A stretch of DNA of 64,000 nt from Halovenus halobia (GTDB lineage Archaea > Halobacteriota > Halobacteria > Halobacteriales > Haloarculaceae). The stretch is from contig NZ_JBLKOA010000001.1 of the NCBI RefSeq assembly GCF_051414135.1, forward strand, positions 1,243,996 to 1,307,995, read 5' to 3'. The position numbers and the translations under genes were made by a program. Below are positions 8,168 to 17,292 of this stretch, piece by piece; position 1 is the stretch's first letter, and each line of letters opens with the position of its first letter. Below the pieces are notes generated by a model. It ran no database searches, was not told the DNA's origin, and worked only from the letters and a program-made list of their open reading frames with translations.

Positions 8168-9700
8168 TCACCGCCCCCAGAAGGAGCCGGTGAACATCGC
8201 CAGCACGGGGATAATTTCCAGCCGCCCCAGCCACATGAACAGAATCATGAGCACCTTCGAGCTGTTCGGGAACGCGGTGTAACTCCCGAAGGGACCGACT
8301 GGGCCGAATCCGGGCCCGATGTTCCCGACAGTTGCGAGACTGGCGCTCAGCGCGTCGATTGGGGCCAGCGAGAGGTCTGCGGTCCGGCCCGCGTCGATTG
8401 CGAAGATAACCATCCCGACGGCAACCAGGACGATGTACAAGAGTGTGAAGGCGAGGACGCCCCGGACAGCGTCCTCGTCGACGACCTGGCTCCCGAGTCT
8501 GATTGGCTGTACCGTGTCCGGCCGCGCCGTGGTATTCAGCTCTCGTTTCGCCGTCTTGATGACGATGAGCCACCGGACGACCTTGATTCCCCCGCCGGTC
8601 GACCCCGCAGAACCGCCGATGAACATCGCAAACAGCAACAGAATCTGGACGCTCGAATCCCACTGCGCGAAGTCACTCGTCGCGTAGCCCGTCGAGTTCA
8701 TCAGCGAGCCAATCTGGAACGCCGCCTGTCGCGCCGCATTCTCGAGTTCGCCAGCGGTCTGGCCGCCGAGTTCGCCGAGTGCCGGTGCCGCGCCCGCATA
8801 CAGCAAGCCAGCGAGCACGACCGTAATCGTCACGAGCGCGCCGAGATACGCACGGAATTCGGGGTCTTCGGCGACGATGCTGAGCTTCCCGTTTCGCAGA
8901 TACCAGAAGAGTGCGAAGTTCGTGCCTGCCACGACCATGAACGGGACGAACAGCCACTGAACGATTGGCTGGAAGGCAGCGATACTGTTGCCTTTCGGCG
9001 AGAACCCGCCGGTCGGAAGCGTCGAAAAGCCGTGAGCAATGGCGTTGTAGAGGTTCATCTCCGGGGCCAGCCCGGAGTAGTGCAGCGCCGTCATCAGGAA
9101 CATAAACAGCAGCGTGAATGCGAGATAGACGAGCCAGAGCACGCGTGCAGTTTCGGCAATTCGTGGGGTAAGTTTCTGTAATTCGGGGCCGGGAGCCTCC
9201 CGCTGCATCAACTGTGAGCCGTTGACCGCGATTTCGGGGAGAATAGCGATCATCAACACGATGATTCCCATGCCGCCGAGCCACTGGGTGAGCTGTCGCC
9301 AGATCATGATGGCGTGTGAGTGCTGGTCCGTCGAGATTTCGCCCAGCACCGTTGCGCCGGTCGTCGTGAAGCCGCTCATCGACTCGAAGACGGCGTTGAT
9401 TGGATTCGCAATTGTGCCCGTTCCGGCGATGATGTACGGCACCGCACCGACGAGTGCGGCTCCGAGCCACGCCAGCGCAACCAGCAACATCGCCGCTGGC
9501 GGTTTGAGGTCTCGGTCGTCGCCGAGTTGCTCCAGCCCGAATCCGACGGCGACGGCAATCGCCATCGAGGCGAGAAAGACCATCGTATCCTCGCCGTAGA
9601 CGAGGCTCGTCACCAGTGGCACGACCATCGCGACTGCGAGCCACTTGATGACCGTCCCGGTCAGCGCGACACTCTGTCGCCAGTCGACGTAGGTTACCAT
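8168..9700 (-). CDS. trkH: TrkH-family potassium transporter (second copy)
   Basis: A 510-residue Trk/Ktr membrane subunit with all four canonical pore loops: SGFTTTGAT, TLPTGGFSP, NSTGYATSD and GSAGSTGGGIK. It is a paralogue of the other TrkH here, but with an intact fourth loop. It lies 46 bp upstream of the channel-like RCK protein, which has its own TATA box, so they may be co-transcribed or separate. The role is K+ (or Na+/K+) uptake across the cytoplasmic membrane. Confidence 0.93.
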   Translation of the reverse strand: MVTYVDWRQSVALTGTVIKWLAVAMVVPLVTSLVYGEDTMVFLASMAIAVAVGFGLEQLGDDRDLKPPAAMLLVALAWLGAALVGAVPYIIAGTGTIANPINAVFESMSGFTTTGATVLGEISTDQHSHAIMIWRQLTQWLGGMGIIVLMIAILPEIAVNGSQLMQREAPGPELQKLTPRIAETARVLWLVYLAFTLLFMFLMTALHYSGLAPEMNLYNAIAHGFSTLPTGGFSPKGNSIAAFQPIVQWLFVPFMVVAGTNFALFWYLRNGKLSIVAEDPEFRAYLGALVTITVVLAGLLYAGAAPALGELGGQTAGELENAARQAAFQIGSLMNSTGYATSDFAQWDSSVQILLLFAMFIGGSAGSTGGGIKVVRWLIVIKTAKRELNTTARPDTVQPIRLGSQVVDEDAVRGVLAFTLLYIVLVAVGMVIFAIDAGRTADLSLAPIDALSASLATVGNIGPGFGPVGPFGSYTAFPNSSKVLMILFMWLGRLEIIPVLAMFTGSFWGR

Positions 9701-9837
9701 ATCAATTCGTCCGACACCACAGGCGAGTTGTATGCTGAGTGTGTGAGGCGGAGGGAAATATTTGCCGGACTCCTATTCCGGCTACTTGACCCGAATACGA
9801 GCGTTTTTATACAAACAGAGATGGATTTTTGCCTGAC

Positions 9838-11619
9838 ATGACTGGCCGCTCTGTGAGCGTCATCCTCGCTGGCTGTCTGCTCGCAATTCTCTGTGTCGGG
9901 GTCGGGTCTGTCGGCGCCTCGGCCGACGGCACTCCGACCGCCTCTGGGACCGCCGTGGTCGATACGAACGACTCCCAGCCGTTTGCCGAGGCGGGGTTGG
10001 ACCAGACTGTTCCCGTCGGTGCTGTCGTCTATCTCGACGCCTACGGCTCACGCGCGGCCGAGGGCAGTCTCGCCGCCTACCGGTGGCGTATCGAGCACCC
10101 GAACGGAACGACGATATCGCCAGCTTGCCCGCGGTGTGAGCGCACACAGTTTCGCCCGACAGAGAGTGGTGGGTACGTGGTCAATCTGACAGTCGAAGAC
10201 AAGGGAGGCCACACCGCCACTGATACGATGTACGTCACTGTTCAGGCGGGAACACCGCCGAACGCGACGCTTGCCGGTCCCGACAAGATGGGTATCAACG
10301 AGACAGCGCAGTTCGACCTCGACGCGCGGGCAGTTGTCGGACAACTGCAATCTGTCGAGTGGTACGTCAATGGTGGGTATCGTCGCGGTGAGTTTCTCGA
10401 CACCGACAGTATCACGCGCTCGCTGTCGTTCGCGCCGAACACGACGGGCCGCCACGTCATCATGACAGTCGTTCGGGACGACAACGGTACCGCACGAACA
10501 GTGCGCCAAGCTGTAACGGTTCGTGACTCGGCCACCTTCGCAGTCGACATCTACGCTGCGCCGGCGGAACTCTCCTATTCGCGTCGATATTGGAGTGGGA
10601 CGAAGACGACCCGCACAGCGGTTCCTGCTGGCGAGGAAGTTAAGCCAGCCTTCACCGTTACAAATACCGGCTCAAAAGCGGATACGCAGACGATTGCTGT
10701 TACGTTCCCAGGAGCGACTGGTCGCTTGCTAAAGGCGCAACGTATCACGCTTGCACCAGGAGAGACAAAGAAATTCCCAGAACTGGGCACAGGTGGTGGT
10801 AGCTACGAATTTGGCGACTACTTCGACTTCAGCGTAGCCTCCACACTCTCAGGCCCACAAACACTTGAGGTGGAAAGTGAGTCCGACAAAGATACGCTCA
10901 CCGTCGATGTCTACGACCCAGCCAGTTTCTCCGTCAACCTCAAACAAGTCGAACTCACCCCCTTTGGGACGCAGCACAAGGCTACGATACAAGTCACGAA
11001 CACTGGTAGCAGAGCCGACACTCAGGATATCAAGTGGACGACCGACCGCCCTAGCCGCGTCGGCTTCGGCGGGACTGCCGAATACGACCTCAATCTCAAC
11101 CCTGGTGAGTCCCAGACGTTTACGTGGAAAACGACCCTCTTCGACACCACCAAAGACAACACGCTGACGGTTCGGTCTAACGACGACAGCGATTCAGCGC
11201 CGATTCCAGATACCGGCGGCGGTGGCGGCGGTGGCGGCGGTGGTGGTGGCTGTGATCAACCAGACAACTGTCTCTACGTCGGTACCAACTTGAACAACGC
11301 CGAAATCGAAGCAGGAACCTACGAAAACTTCGATGTGGAAGCTCAGATTGGTGCCGACACCACACACAAACAAGCAACGTGGATATCGATGACCGATAGC
11401 GAACATCCGTACAAAGTCTCACCCTCAAAAGTAAGTGGCAGCTACAGTGGTAGCAAAGGCAGTGTTAAGAATAGCAATCAGTTCTTAGAGGGTTTTGACG
11501 CCGACGCAGATGCGCGTGGCAGAGTGTTCCTCGACGTCGGGGATAATATCTCGGGCTGGGGTCCGGCTCATTTCGATATTATTCCATCTGGTGACGACGA
11601 CGGTCCAGGCCCCAGATAG
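9838..11619 (+). CDS. Secreted multidomain surface protein with PKD/CARDB-like repeats
   Basis: A 593-residue exported protein. Residues 1-30 are a Sec-type signal peptide ending near VGASA. Two Ig-like PKD-type domains follow (about 45-135 and 140-235), then two related CARDB-like beta domains (about 240-350 and 355-450), both with the phrase VTNTGS and a nearby DTQ. A run of 12 glycines acts as linker to a C-terminal domain of about 120 residues I do not recognise. Function is probably cell-surface binding or adhesion. ATG 9838 is preferred over TTG 9829, with TATA-like TTTTTATAC about 27 nt upstream. From about 10600 onward base composition and codon choice shift toward A/T. Confidence 0.75.
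   Translation: MTGRSVSVILAGCLLAILCVGVGSVGASADGTPTASGTAVVDTNDSQPFAEAGLDQTVPVGAVVYLDAYGSRAAEGSLAAYRWRIEHPNGTTISPACPRCERTQFRPTESGGYVVNLTVEDKGGHTATDTMYVTVQAGTPPNATLAGPDKMGINETAQFDLDARAVVGQLQSVEWYVNGGYRRGEFLDTDSITRSLSFAPNTTGRHVIMTVVRDDNGTARTVRQAVTVRDSATFAVDIYAAPAELSYSRRYWSGTKTTRTAVPAGEEVKPAFTVTNTGSKADTQTIAVTFPGATGRLLKAQRITLAPGETKKFPELGTGGGSYEFGDYFDFSVASTLSGPQTLEVESESDKDTLTVDVYDPASFSVNLKQVELTPFGTQHKATIQVTNTGSRADTQDIKWTTDRPSRVGFGGTAEYDLNLNPGESQTFTWKTTLFDTTKDNTLTVRSNDDSDSAPIPDTGGGGGGGGGGGGCDQPDNCLYVGTNLNNAEIEAGTYENFDVEAQIGADTTHKQATWISMTDSEHPYKVSPSKVSGSYSGSKGSVKNSNQFLEGFDADADARGRVFLDVGDNISGWGPAHFDIIPSGDDDGPGPR
11215..11250 (+). repeat. Poly-glycine GGY tract (12 codons)
   Basis: Twelve consecutive GGC/GGT codons, an uninterrupted 36-bp trinucleotide-like repeat encoding the linker of the secreted protein. 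Such tracts are prone to slippage, so its length may vary between strains (inference). Confidence 0.9.
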
Positions 11620-11636
11620 TAGAAATCGTTCGCAAC

Positions 11637-12881
11637 TTACTCTTGAAACCGTTCTGGCAGAGCCTCTATGCTCTCGTTCCCGTGCTTCTTCACTATAGTC
11701 ACAGAAGACTCGTATGTCTCAGTCTCGGGGTAGCTGAATGAGGTCACGTACCCCGTTTCTGGGTCGACATTGACGTACACTCCCCAATCATCGCTGTTGA
11801 ATGACTCACGGTCTGCTGGCAGGTAGTACTGGTACACTGTTCCATTCCCGTTTCTTCGCTCAGTCTCCTTCTGGTAAACTCTGTCCTCTACTCCGCCAAG
11901 ACCTTCCAGCGGCAGCTTCTCAGCCACACCCCAGTTTTCAGGGCCGAAATCCTGACTGGACTGTTGCCATTCTCCCTTCCCGAAGGTCGTGAGGGATTGG
12001 CCCGTGTCTGCAACATACAGGTTCTTGTATCGCTCCGGTGATGGCGGGTCATCCCATGCGTTGTACAGATTTCCGTCTGTATCCATCTTGGTAATCCCAT
12101 CAGTGTATGTCGGGCCATCCTGAATTTCTGCGCGCCACTCCTGGACAAACGCATCTGTCCCCCTGAACTCATGCCCAACCTCAAGCTGGCGCGTAATCGT
12201 CTCGCCCGGCTCTGGCGTGATAGTGAACTCCTTCGGGGGAGCCTGGTCGGGTGTCACCTTGACGGTGTAGGTTTTGTTCGGCGGCAGCTCATCGATGATG
12301 AAATTCGTCGCGTTACTCAGGTCGTACAATTCAACAAGGCTGCTCGTTTCTTTGTTGTAGACACCGACTACTCCCTCGTCAGCCACGCCGAGGTCTATCA
12401 CTTCGACGCTTCCAACGAGGCTCGCGTACTCTGGTTCCTCAGATTCCGTTTCGTTTTCATCACTGTCCGTCTGGTCATCCGAAGAATCGCTGTCGGAGCC
12501 GTCGTCATCACCGCCGCTGTCGGAATCGTCGCTATTCGAGTCGTCAGTCGTATTCTCGTCACCGTCATCACCATCCGGCGTCTCCACAGTGTCTGAACTG
12601 TCGTTGTCGTCCGGCCCATCTTCGACTGGCGTAGGGTCAGTGTCCCCGGCCGGTTCGGTATCGTTCACGTCGCCTGCCGGGCTGTCACCGTCGAGAACGC
12701 CGCCAGTGATAACGAACGCGGCGACGAGGCCGACGACCAGCAGACCGACCGCGACCAGCGCGTACAGTGTGAGACTCGCGCGCTCGCCACGGGCCGAAGT
12801 ATCTGTTCGCGGAGAATTACTGTGCGTAGATTGCGAGTCAGCCAACGAGACGGTCCTCGAAACCGAGCTATCCTTACTCAT
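11637..12881 (-). CDS. Membrane-anchored protein with acidic stalk and unknown C-terminal domain
   Basis: A 414-residue protein: a polar N-terminus of about 38 residues, one hydrophobic segment (about 39-62), then a stalk of roughly 85 residues made almost only of Asp, Ser, Glu, Thr and Gly, and a C-terminal region of about 260 residues. Residues 155-230 look like a small beta domain. The rest, with several Trp/Tyr residues, is unrecognised. The topology suggests an outward-facing or lipid-anchored-like surface protein. It converges on the secreted protein gene with 17 bp between stops. The 3' two thirds are more A/T rich than the 5' third and than neighbouring genes. Confidence 0.6.
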   Translation of the reverse strand: MSKDSSVSRTVSLADSQSTHSNSPRTDTSARGERASLTLYALVAVGLLVVGLVAAFVITGGVLDGDSPAGDVNDTEPAGDTDPTPVEDGPDDNDSSDTVETPDGDDGDENTTDDSNSDDSDSGGDDDGSDSDSSDDQTDSDENETESEEPEYASLVGSVEVIDLGVADEGVVGVYNKETSSLVELYDLSNATNFIIDELPPNKTYTVKVTPDQAPPKEFTITPEPGETITRQLEVGHEFRGTDAFVQEWRAEIQDGPTYTDGITKMDTDGNLYNAWDDPPSPERYKNLYVADTGQSLTTFGKGEWQQSSQDFGPENWGVAEKLPLEGLGGVEDRVYQKETERRNGNGTVYQYYLPADRESFNSDDWGVYVNVDPETGYVTSFSYPETETYESSVTIVKKHGNESIEALPERFQE

Positions 12882-12988
12882 CGAGTCACTGTAGTATCAT
12901 GAAACTTCACTTAAAAATATTTCTGAGTCCCGCAGAGCCGCCGACAGCACCCGGATAGTTTTACCACAGCGGCGCGTCACCTTCTCGT

Positions 12989-13414
12989 ATGACCGACTCC
13001 CAAGACCTGCTCGAACACGTCCTCCTGCCACTGGCCAACAAAGAAGATGCCGTGCGGACGGCGAGCGCGCTCGAACCGTACCAGCCCGAGCGAGTCACCG
13101 CATTGCACGTCGTCGAGAAAGGCGAGGGCGTCCCAGACAAGACGCCAGTCGAGCAGTCCGAGGCTGTCGCCGAAGATGTCTACGAAGCCGTCAGGACGGT
13201 ATTCCCAGACGCCGACGAACACACGGCCTACAGCCGCGATGTCGTCGAGGCGATTTTCGAGGCCGCCGAGGATATCGACGCCTCGGCGATTGCCTACCAG
13301 ACACGGGGCGGGAGCCGCCTCGTCAAGTTCCTCTCCGGGGATACTGGGCTGGAGTTGGTGACCGAGTCCGACCGCCCAGTCATCGCGCTCCCTCGCGTCG
13401 ACCCCGAGGAGTGA
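12989..13414 (+). CDS. UspA-family universal stress protein
   Basis: A 141-residue single-domain Usp fold starting with HVLLPLANKEDA, with strand VTALHVVE and the C-terminal signature near TRGGSRLVKF and SDRPVIALPRV. The usual ATP-binding G-2x-G-9x-G-S/T loop is only partly matched, so nucleotide binding is uncertain. A TATA-like TAGTTTTACC sits about 30 nt upstream of ATG 12989. It is a stand-alone gene in front of the ribosomal operon. Confidence 0.85.
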   Translation: MTDSQDLLEHVLLPLANKEDAVRTASALEPYQPERVTALHVVEKGEGVPDKTPVEQSEAVAEDVYEAVRTVFPDADEHTAYSRDVVEAIFEAAEDIDASAIAYQTRGGSRLVKFLSGDTGLELVTESDRPVIALPRVDPEE

Positions 13415-13476
13415 CGCCGGGCCGAAACGTGGGGATTTTAAGCACTCGTGTCGAATCGTCCGTAAGGTCGATATCT

Positions 13477-13758
13477 ATGGAGATGCCACGACGGATGAAT
13501 ACGTACTGTCCGCACTGTAACGAACACCACGAACACGAGGTCGAAAAGGTCCGCTCAGGCCGTTCTTCAGGAATGAAGAAGGTCAACGACCGCCAGCGAG
13601 ATCGCCAGTCTGGCATCGGTAACGACGGCAAGTTCTCGAAGGTTCCTGGTGGAGACAAACCAACCAAGAAGACACAGCTGAGCTACCGCTGCGGTGAGTG
13701 TGGCAAGGCTCACCAGCGCGAAGGATGGCGTGCCGGCCGACTAACATTCCAGGAATAA
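13477..13758 (+). CDS. rpl44e: Ribosomal protein eL42 (L44e)
   Basis: A 93-residue basic ribosomal protein with two zinc-binding pairs, CPHC near the N-terminus and CGEC near the C-terminus, and the family pattern NTYCPHCNEHHEHEVEKV. ATG 13477 (MEMPRR) fits haloarchaeal homologues; a longer in-frame extension upstream is not conserved-looking. It is the first gene of the operon continuing with S27e, aIF2-alpha, Nop10 and a PAC2 protein. Confidence 0.96.
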   Translation: MEMPRRMNTYCPHCNEHHEHEVEKVRSGRSSGMKKVNDRQRDRQSGIGNDGKFSKVPGGDKPTKKTQLSYRCGECGKAHQREGWRAGRLTFQE

Positions 13759-13760
13759 CA

Positions 13761-13934
13761 ATGCCAGGAAGCTTCCACCAAGTCGCCTGTCCGGACTGTG
13801 ATAACGAACAAATCGTCTTCGGCAAGGCGTCGTCAATCGTCACCTGTGCGGTCTGTGGGCACACGCTTGCGACCCCGACCGGTGGCGAGGCTGTCATCGA
13901 AGGCGACGTGGTCGACACTGTCGAGGCCCGATGA
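13761..13934 (+). CDS. rps27e: Ribosomal protein eS27 (S27e)
   Basis: A 57-residue zinc-ribbon protein of the small ribosomal subunit, with CPDC and CAVC forming the metal site and the family phrase FGKASSIVTC. It begins two bases after the L44e stop, and its TGA overlaps the ATG of the aIF2-alpha gene (ATGA), so translation is coupled. Confidence 0.96.
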   Translation: MPGSFHQVACPDCDNEQIVFGKASSIVTCAVCGHTLATPTGGEAVIEGDVVDTVEAR

Positions 13935-14785
13935 AATTCAGCGGCTGGCCCGAATCCGGCGAACTCGTCGTCGGCCGCGTCGACGAGATCGAGGATTTCG
14001 GCGTGTTCGTCGACTTGCTCGAATACGAGGACAAGCGCGGTCTCTGTCACATCAGCGAGGTCGCCTCCGGCTGGATCAAAAATGTCCGCGACCACGTCAA
14101 CACTGACCAGCGCGTCGTTGCGAAGGTCCTCGATGTCGACCAGAGTGCCCAGCAAATCGATCTCTCGATAAAAGACGTCAGCGACCACCAGCGCAAGAAC
14201 AAGATTCAGGAGTGGAAAAACGAGCAGAAGGCGGACAACTGGATGGAAATCGCCTTCGGCGAAGACATTTCTGATGACGATTACGCGACCATCGCGAACA
14301 CGCTGCTCGCCAACTTCGACTCGCTGTACGACGGCTTCGAGCAGGCCGCGATTCACGGTCACGAGGCCCTCGAAGACGTCGACCTCGACGATGACCAACT
14401 CGACGCCATCGTCGAGACTGCTCGCGAGCAGGTTTCGGTTCCGTACGTCACCGTCAGCGGCTACGTCGACCTCACCTGCCCAACGGGTGACGGCGTCGAT
14501 AGCGTCCAGGGGGCGCTGCAGGCCGCCGAAGGTAACGGTGAAAGTCCCGTGAGCGCCGACGGCTCGAACGGGACGTCGGAAGACGGGTCTTCCGGTATTC
14601 CCGACGAAGTCGAACTGAAGGTCACCTACGTCGGTGCGCCGGAGTACCGTATCGAGGTGCAAGCGCCCGATTACAAGACCGCCGAGGACCAACTCGAAGC
14701 CAGCGCCGACCGCGCTGCCGAAGCTATCGAGGCCCAGGGCGGGACGGGCGAGTTCCACCGCGAACGCCGCTCCGACGACGAGTAA
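13931..14785 (+). CDS. eif2a: Translation initiation factor aIF2 subunit alpha
   Basis: A 284-residue alpha subunit of the heterotrimeric factor that brings initiator tRNA to the ribosome. It has an N-terminal S1 OB-fold (about 10-85, GELVVGRVDEIEDFGVFVDL), a helical middle domain and the C-terminal alpha-beta domain. It is about 18 residues longer than the usual archaeal 266. The excess is a Ser/Gly/Asp-rich insert near residues 198-220 within the third domain. It is the central gene of the operon. Confidence 0.95.
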   Translation: MKFSGWPESGELVVGRVDEIEDFGVFVDLLEYEDKRGLCHISEVASGWIKNVRDHVNTDQRVVAKVLDVDQSAQQIDLSIKDVSDHQRKNKIQEWKNEQKADNWMEIAFGEDISDDDYATIANTLLANFDSLYDGFEQAAIHGHEALEDVDLDDDQLDAIVETAREQVSVPYVTVSGYVDLTCPTGDGVDSVQGALQAAEGNGESPVSADGSNGTSEDGSSGIPDEVELKVTYVGAPEYRIEVQAPDYKTAEDQLEASADRAAEAIEAQGGTGEFHRERRSDDE

Positions 14786-14789
14786 CCCG

Positions 14790-14972
14790 ATGAAATCTGA
14801 CATTCAGGTCTGTTCTGACTGGCGCTCGACACACGACCGACCAGTCTACACGCTCGGGTCAGAGTGCCCCGATTGTGGTGCCGAGGCAGTCAACAGTGCG
14901 CCGGCCCCATTCTCGCCGACCGACCGGTACGGAAAGTACCGACGCGCTCTTAAGCGGCGCAACCGGGAATAA
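14790..14972 (+). CDS. nop10: H/ACA RNP protein Nop10
   Basis: A 60-residue protein with an N-terminal zinc-ribbon-like part (C8 and CPDC) and the family phrase VNSAPAPFSPTDRYG before a basic helix. Nop10 binds Cbf5 in the box H/ACA pseudouridylation complex; the Cbf5 gene is also in this window (33718-34641). It sits four bases after aIF2-alpha. Confidence 0.95.
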   Translation: MKSDIQVCSDWRSTHDRPVYTLGSECPDCGAEAVNSAPAPFSPTDRYGKYRRALKRRNRE

Positions 14973-14976
14973 CTGT

Positions 14977-15729
14977 ATGGACGAGTTCGAGGTCGAGGTA
15001 GTTGGGGAACCGGACTTAGCAGAGCCAGTGTTTGTCGAAGGGTTGCCCGGCGTCGGCCACGTCGGGAAACTGGCAGCCGAACATCTTGTCGAGGAACTCG
15101 ACGGCGAGTTGGTTCGACGGGTCTACTCCACACACTTGCCGCCACAGGTGAGTGTCGACGAGGGCCGCACACAGTTAGCGAGCGCAGAGATTCACGCCGT
15201 CTCCGTCGATGATGTTGACCTGCTGGTGCTGACCGGTGACCACCAGGCACAGGACACCGTCGGCCACTACGGTCTGACAGACGAAGTGCTGGACATTGCC
15301 GACGAGTTCGACACACAGCGGGCGTTCGCCCTTGGTGGTGTGCCGACAGGCGAACTCATCGAGGAGTACGATGTCATCGGTGCGATCAACGACGACGACC
15401 AGCGCGAGGAACTCGAAGACGTCGGCGTGGAGTTCCGCGGCGACGAACCCGCCGGCGGCATCGTCGGCGTCAGCGGCCTCCTGTTGGGTCTGGGCGAGCG
15501 TCGGGGCCTCCCGGCGGCCTGTCTGATGGGCGAGACCAGCGGTTATCTGGTCGACCCGAAAAGCGCACAGGCAGTGCTCGAAGTTCTGCAGGAGATTCTT
15601 GGCTTCGAGATCGATTACAGTTCGCTGGAGGACCGCGCCGACGAGATGGAGGAAGTCGTACGCAAGATTCAGGAGATGGAGCAGGGAACGCCAACGCCGT
15701 CGGACGAAGACCTGCGGTACATCGGCTGA
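14977..15729 (+). CDS. PAC2-family proteasome assembly chaperone-like protein
   Basis: A 250-residue PAC2-fold protein. The N-terminal part EPVFVEGLPGVGHVGKLAAE and the later GVPTGE and ETSGYLVDPKSA segments are typical of archaeal PbaB-like proteins, which help assemble proteasome alpha rings or act as related ATP-independent chaperones. A short coiled coil ends the protein (about 215-240). It starts four bases after nop10 and completes this conserved archaeal operon. Confidence 0.88.
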   Translation: MDEFEVEVVGEPDLAEPVFVEGLPGVGHVGKLAAEHLVEELDGELVRRVYSTHLPPQVSVDEGRTQLASAEIHAVSVDDVDLLVLTGDHQAQDTVGHYGLTDEVLDIADEFDTQRAFALGGVPTGELIEEYDVIGAINDDDQREELEDVGVEFRGDEPAGGIVGVSGLLLGLGERRGLPAACLMGETSGYLVDPKSAQAVLEVLQEILGFEIDYSSLEDRADEMEEVVRKIQEMEQGTPTPSDEDLRYIG

Positions 15730-15749
15730 AACAGAGGTCTTCGAGAGAG

Positions 15750-16523
15750 TCAGGAACTATTCAGGTTGCCGCCGTCGACGACGATCGATTCGGCACTGAC
15801 GTACGACGACAGGTCACTGGCGAGGAAGGCACAGACGCCAGCGACATCTTCCGGGTCGCCGAACCGACGTAGCGGGATCATCTGTTTCAGTTGCTCGCCC
15901 TCTTCAGTGCCGACAACTGGCTGGTCCTCGACAGTCATCGCTGTCTCGATGACGCCGGGGTGGACCGCATTCACTCTGATGCCATCGGGGCCGAGTTCGT
16001 TCGCCAGTGCGTAGGAGAACAACCGAGTGCCACCTTTTGCGGCCGAGTACGGCGTGATCCCGCCGTAGCCGTTCATCCCGGCGACACTCGACATATTGAT
16101 GATACTGCCGCCGTTGCCGTGTTCGATCATCTTCAGTGCGGCGGCCTTCGCCCCGTGGAAGACGCCTGTGAGGTTGATATCCATCAACTGCTGGTACTCC
16201 TCGAAATCCAGTTCGACCAGTGGGCCTTGCGGGCCAACGATGCCGGCGTTGTTCACCATCACGTCGATGCCACCGAACTCCTCAGCGGCCTCGACTGCCG
16301 CGACACAGTCGTCGTATTCGGTCACGTCACAGTTCACGAAGGTGGCGTCACCACCCTGCTCGGTGATCATCTCGTGGGTCGGCGTCCCCCCTTGCCGTGG
16401 CTCGGATTGGATGTCAGCGACGACGACTGCCGCGCCGTGTTCGGCGAACAACTCCGCGATTGCGCGTCCATTCCCACTCGCGCCCCCCGTAATGACGGCT
16501 GTCTTCCCAGCTAGGAGTGACAT
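15750..16523 (-). CDS. Short-chain dehydrogenase/reductase
   Basis: A 257-residue classical SDR. The cofactor loop is TGGASGNG, followed by VVVADI with an Asp that favours NAD(H) over NADP(H). NNAG follows, and the catalytic YSAAK comes after a Ser on the preceding strand (MSSVAGMNG). The C-terminal SAESIVVDGG is typical of the FabG-like group. The substrate cannot be read from sequence. ATG 16523 is preferred over an upstream TTG because TATA-like TTATTAG lies about 25-30 nt before it. Confidence 0.9.
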   Translation of the reverse strand: MSLLAGKTAVITGGASGNGRAIAELFAEHGAAVVVADIQSEPRQGGTPTHEMITEQGGDATFVNCDVTEYDDCVAAVEAAEEFGGIDVMVNNAGIVGPQGPLVELDFEEYQQLMDINLTGVFHGAKAAALKMIEHGNGGSIINMSSVAGMNGYGGITPYSAAKGGTRLFSYALANELGPDGIRVNAVHPGVIETAMTVEDQPVVGTEEGEQLKQMIPLRRFGDPEDVAGVCAFLASDLSSYVSAESIVVDGGNLNSS

Positions 16524-16599
16524 GTGTAGACGTACCAAGCTACAGTACTAATAACTATCGTACGGACTCACGCAAGGAAAACCGAAGAAAACGGAGACG

Positions 16600-17130
16600 T
16601 TACGCGATCAGCTGGTCTTTGCCGCGCTCGACCTTGATGCGACACGGTGGCGTGATCTTGTTGTACGCACGTCGGTAGGCTTCCTTGACGACCTCCGCTT
16701 GGTCGACATCGCAGTAGGCGGTGAACAGTCGTTCGCCGGCCTGAATTCGGGCGGCCGTGCTGACGATTTTCCCGAAGGACTGACGCATTCCGTCGGAGAC
16801 ACGGTCCGCACCCGCGCCGGTCGCCTGTTTGTTCTCTCGGAGGACCTGGTGTGGGAACTTCCGGAGCACCATCTTGTAATTGTGCTCGCCGAGTTCCTGA
16901 ATCAGGTAGCGGTTCGCCGACAGCCGTGAGGCTTCGAGCGAACCGTGGCGAATCTGGACCGTCTCCTCGACGACCAGCGAAATCTGGACCGGGTAATCGT
17001 CGGGGTCCTTGTTTCGGTCGCCCATCTGGTGCTGTGCAATCTTCGAGCCGGGAATACCAGTGATGTACTCCCGTCGAGTGTACGCGGGCTTGTCGATGTC
17101 CCGGTACATCGAGGCAGGTTTCTCGGACAT
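16600..17130 (-). CDS. rpl10e: Ribosomal protein uL16 (L10e)
   Basis: A 176-residue large-subunit protein of the archaeal/eukaryotic L10e type, starting MSEKPASMYRDIDKPAYTRR and with the conserved GIPGSKI and MVLRKFPHQVLRENK segments. It is transcribed alone on the minus strand, with TATA-like CTTTATCC about 35 nt upstream. Confidence 0.96.
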   Translation of the reverse strand: MSEKPASMYRDIDKPAYTRREYITGIPGSKIAQHQMGDRNKDPDDYPVQISLVVEETVQIRHGSLEASRLSANRYLIQELGEHNYKMVLRKFPHQVLRENKQATGAGADRVSDGMRQSFGKIVSTAARIQAGERLFTAYCDVDQAEVVKEAYRRAYNKITPPCRIKVERGKDQLIA

Positions 17131-17292
17131 AGTTTGCTCTTAGGGGAAGGTGGCCAACAGCGAGGATAAAGCCTTCGGAGTCGGCCTGTCGCTGGTCACA
17201 GCGGCCCACACCCGAACTGTTCCACAATTGAACATATCGGTGACAGTGCACTCACTACCCTGCTTATGTTCGGAGAGGCCCTATCTGTTGGT

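Noticed and set aside
13583..14803. 406-codon open frame antisense to aIF2-alpha and S27e
   Set aside because: Covers four well-supported genes of a conserved operon and has no recognisable domain; hydrophobic-looking only because it mirrors acidic codons.
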